A DNA stretch of 64,000 nt from Herbaspirillum rhizosphaerae_A (lineage in GTDB: Bacteria; Pseudomonadota; Gammaproteobacteria; Burkholderiales; Burkholderiaceae_D), in contig NZ_JAQQFR010000006.1 of the NCBI RefSeq assembly GCF_046025915.1, positions 1 to 64,000 of the forward strand. Direction: 5' to 3'. Position 1 is the first letter of the stretch; every line of letters begins with the position of its first letter. A program made the translations under genes and the position numbers. Below, in pieces: positions 61,634 to 64,000 of this stretch. The notes beneath the pieces were generated by a model. That model was not told where the DNA came from, did no database searches, and saw only the letters and a list, made by a program, of their open reading frames with translations.

Positions 61634-62797
61634 ATGAGCGAACAAAAAGACGCACCGACACCAGGCTTCAAACCGAAAAAATCCGTCGCCCTGTCCGGCG
61701 TCACTGCAGGTAACACGGCACTGTGTACCGTCGGCAAGACCGGCAACGATTTGCACTACCGCGGCTACGACATTCTTGACGTCGCCGACAGCTGCGAGTT
61801 CGAAGAAATCGCCCACTTGCTGGTACACGGCAAACTGCCGACCGCAGCAGAACTGAAAGCCTACAAGGCCAAACTGAAAGCATTGCGCGGCCTGCCGGCC
61901 AACGTCAAGGCGGCGCTGGAATGGCTGCCTGCGGCCTCGCACCCGATGGACGTGATGCGCACCGGCGTGTCCGCACTGGGCTGTGTGCTGCCGGAGAAAG
62001 ACGACCACAACACCCCAGGCGCGCGCGACATCGCCGACCGCCTGATGGCGTCGCTGGGTTCGATGCTGCTGTACTGGTATCACTACAGCCACAACGGCAA
62101 CCGCATCGAAGTGGAAACCGACGATGAATCCATCGGTGGTCACTTCCTGCACTTGCTGCACGGCGAAAAGCCGTCCGAGCTGTGGGAAAAGGCGATGCAC
62201 ACTTCGCTGATTCTGTACGCAGAACACGAATTCAATGCATCCACCTTTGCCAGCCGCGTCATCGCCGGCACCGGATCCGACATGTACTCGGCTATCACCG
62301 GCGGCATCGGTGCGCTGCGCGGCCCCAAGCACGGTGGCGCCAATGAAGTCGCGTTCGAAATCCAGAAGCGCTACGACAATCCCGACGAAGCCGAGGCAGA
62401 CATCAAGCGCCGTGTCGAGAACAAGGAGGTCGTGATCGGCTTCGGCCATCCGGTCTATACGATCTCGGATCCGCGCAACAAAGTGATCAAGGAAGTCGCG
62501 CGCAAGCTGTCCAAGGACGCCGGTTCGCTCAAGATGTTCGATATCGCCGAGCGCCTTGAAACCGTCATGTGGGACATCAAGAAAATGTTCCCCAACCTCG
62601 ACTGGTTCTCGGCCGTGTCGTACCACATGATGGGTGTGCCGACAGCGATGTTCACGCCGCTGTTCGTGATTGCGCGTACTTCGGGCTGGGCGGCGCACAT
62701 CATTGAGCAACGCATCGACAACAAGATCATTCGTCCATCGGCCAACTACGTCGGTCCGGAAGATCTGAAGTTTGTGCCGATCAGCAAGCGCAAATAA
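61634..62797 (+). CDS. prpC: 2-methylcitrate synthase
   Basis: 387-aa citrate synthase-family enzyme that condenses propionyl-CoA with oxaloacetate. PrpC-type start SVALSGVTAGNTALCTVGKTGNDLHYRGYDI, catalytic His in GALRGPKHGGANEVAFEI and GFGHPVYTISDPR, catalytic Asp region near WFSAVSYHMMGVP. AGGAGG precedes the ATG at 61634; a TTG just before it is in frame but not needed. It lies 45 bp after prpB. Confidence 0.95.
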   Translation: MSEQKDAPTPGFKPKKSVALSGVTAGNTALCTVGKTGNDLHYRGYDILDVADSCEFEEIAHLLVHGKLPTAAELKAYKAKLKALRGLPANVKAALEWLPAASHPMDVMRTGVSALGCVLPEKDDHNTPGARDIADRLMASLGSMLLYWYHYSHNGNRIEVETDDESIGGHFLHLLHGEKPSELWEKAMHTSLILYAEHEFNASTFASRVIAGTGSDMYSAITGGIGALRGPKHGGANEVAFEIQKRYDNPDEAEADIKRRVENKEVVIGFGHPVYTISDPRNKVIKEVARKLSKDAGSLKMFDIAERLETVMWDIKKMFPNLDWFSAVSYHMMGVPTAMFTPLFVIARTSGWAAHIIEQRIDNKIIRPSANYVGPEDLKFVPISKRK

Positions 62798-62903
62798 GCA
62801 ATACGCTAAGCAACACATACGCAACATCTGCAGCCTGCCGCGCCAATATGAAATGGTGCGCAGGCTGCCACTCTTACCTAAAGTTTTTCTCGGGACCGAG
62901 CCA

Positions 62904-64000
62904 TGAATACCGCAAACCGCAAACCTTTACCTGGCACCAAGCTGGAATACTTCGACGCCCGTGCCGCGGTTGAATCGATCAAGCCAGGCGCCTGGAACAC
63001 CTTGCCTTATACCTCGCGCGTGCACGCAGAAAACCTGGTGCGCCGCTGCGATCCGAGTATCCTCGTCGATTGCCTGAAGCAGATCATCGAATGCAAGCGT
63101 GAACTCGACTTTCCGTGGTTTCCCGCCCGCGTGGTGTGCCACGATATTCTCGGCCAGACTGCACTGGTCGACCTCGCAGGTCTGCGCGACGCGATTGCCG
63201 ATCAGGGCGGTGACCCCGCCAAGGTGAACCCGGTGGTACCGGTGCAACTGATCGTCGATCACTCGCTGGCAGTGGAGTGCGGCGGCTTTGATCCGCAGGC
63301 GTTTGAAAAGAATCGCGCCATCGAAGATCGCCGCAACGAAGACCGCTTCCATTTCATCAACTGGACCAAGAAGGCGTTTGAAAACATCAACGTCATCCAG
63401 CCCGGCAACGGCATCATGCACCAGATCAATCTCGAAAAAATGTCGCCGGTCATTCATAACGAAAACGGTCTGGCCTATCCGGATACATGCGTCGGCACCG
63501 ATAGCCACACACCGCACGTCGACGCGCTGGGCGTGATCGCCGTTGGTGTTGGCGGTCTGGAAGCAGAGAACGTCATGCTCGGCCGCGCATCGTGGATGCG
63601 TCTGCCCGAAATCATCGGCGTTGAACTCTCCGGCAAGCCACAGCCCGGGATCACGGCTACTGACGTCGTGTTGTCGCTGACTGAGTTTCTGCGCAAGGAA
63701 AAAGTGGTTGGCGCTTATCTGGAATTCCGCGGCGAAGGCGCTTCTGCCTTGACGCTGGGCGATCGTGCCACGATCTCCAACATGGCACCGGAATACGGCG
63801 CGACTGCTGCGATGTTTTTCATCGACCAGCAAACCATCGACTACCTCAAGCTCACCGGCCGTGAAGACGAGCAGGTCAAGCTGGTGGAAATCTATGCCAA
63901 GGAAGCCGGCCTGTGGGCTGACAGCCTGGCGTCTGCGCAATACGAGCGTACGCTGAAGTTCGATCTGTCGACCGTGGTTCGTACGCTGGCCGGCCCGTCC
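62904..64000 (+). CDS. acnD: 2-methylcitrate dehydratase AcnD, Fe/S-dependent (partial, runs off the window)
   Basis: The first 365 codons of an aconitase-family enzyme are present and open to the window end. It dehydrates 2-methylcitrate to 2-methyl-cis-aconitate in species that lack PrpD. The start MNTANRKPLPGTKLEYFDAR and YTSRVHAENLVRRCDP are typical of AcnD, as are VVPVQLIVDHSLAVE and VGTDSHTPHVDALGVIAVGVGGLEAE. The [4Fe-4S] cysteines lie beyond the window. A prpF-type isomerase gene usually follows acnD. A long open frame on the opposite strand here is a shadow. Confidence 0.93.

Noticed and set aside
61409..62827. 472-codon open frame on the minus strand
   Set aside because: It is antisense to prpC and the end of prpB, with no coding signature.
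62927..63940. 337-codon open frame on the minus strand
   Set aside because: It lies entirely opposite acnD, whose plus-strand reading gives a clear aconitase-family protein that runs off the window end. The minus frame resembles no family and has no ribosome binding site.

Overview
This 64 kb window reads as core chromosome of a GC-rich betaproteobacterium. The organism is most likely a member of the Oxalobacteraceae, close to Herbaspirillum. That is inferred from the gene repertoire and order: isc operon with iscX, glnA-DUF4124-ntrB-ntrC, prpR/prpB-prpC-acnD, and imuA-imuB-dnaE2. I did no database search. I see no rRNA, tRNA, CRISPR array, prophage or insertion sequence. Genes are densely packed, and many intergenic regions hold readable terminators or operators.

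Layout. (1) 0-9 kb: one giant leftward gene for a cyclic beta-1,2-glucan synthase. (2) 9-12 kb: a DHH-family phosphoesterase, then an HxlR-type redox regulator divergent from a QorB-like quinone reductase. (3) 12-16.8 kb: a leftward polar amino acid ABC transporter with a FAD-dependent amine/amino acid oxidase, divergent from an IclR regulator whose promoter carries a perfect palindrome. (4) 16.9-22.3 kb: an aldo/keto reductase, a small unknown protein, a two-subunit Tat-exported molybdenum hydroxylase (IorAB type) and a CHRD-domain protein. (5) 22.5-32.8 kb: an aldarate (galactarate/glucarate) catabolic island. It holds an MFS importer, galactarate dehydratase, an exported lactonase and a chemoreceptor on the plus strand. 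On the minus strand are 5-dehydro-4-deoxyglucarate dehydratase, a semialdehyde dehydrogenase and a FadR/GntR regulator. A near-identical 16-bp motif lies at the importer promoter and upstream of the dehydratase. (6) 33-38.3 kb: the SOS mutagenesis cassette imuA-imuB-dnaE2 behind a perfect LexA box. (7) 38.3-44.9 kb: the isc iron-sulfur operon behind an IscR type-1 site, with a LysE-family exporter inserted between hscB and hscA and a terminator between iscA and hscB. (8) 44.9-47.8 kb: a DUF1501/DUF1800 pair. (9) 48.2-51.1 kb: a kinase-less signalling trio (REC-EAL with a degenerate active site, an RcsB-like regulator, and REC-Hpt). (10) 51.2-57.1 kb: rhodanese, then glnA with a sigma-54 promoter and a regular array of NtrC sites, a DUF4124 protein, and ntrB-ntrC. 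(11) 57.2-64 kb: an MHS-type transporter, PrpR, and prpB-prpC-acnD (the last cut by the window end) behind a sigma-54 promoter with an upstream repeat array.

How it works together. Three circuits can be read with regulator, site and target all in the window: nitrogen (NtrBC acting on glnA), propionate (PrpR acting on prpBC-acnD) and Fe-S homeostasis (IscR acting on its own operon). The aldarate island should convert galactarate to 2-oxoglutarate via 5-dehydro-4-deoxyglucarate and 2-oxoglutarate semialdehyde. The most unusual points are the exporter and terminator inside isc, the orphan phosphorelay with an inactive-looking EAL domain, the shared aldarate motif, the exported lactonase next to galactarate dehydratase, and a perfect 32-bp palindrome beside prpR.
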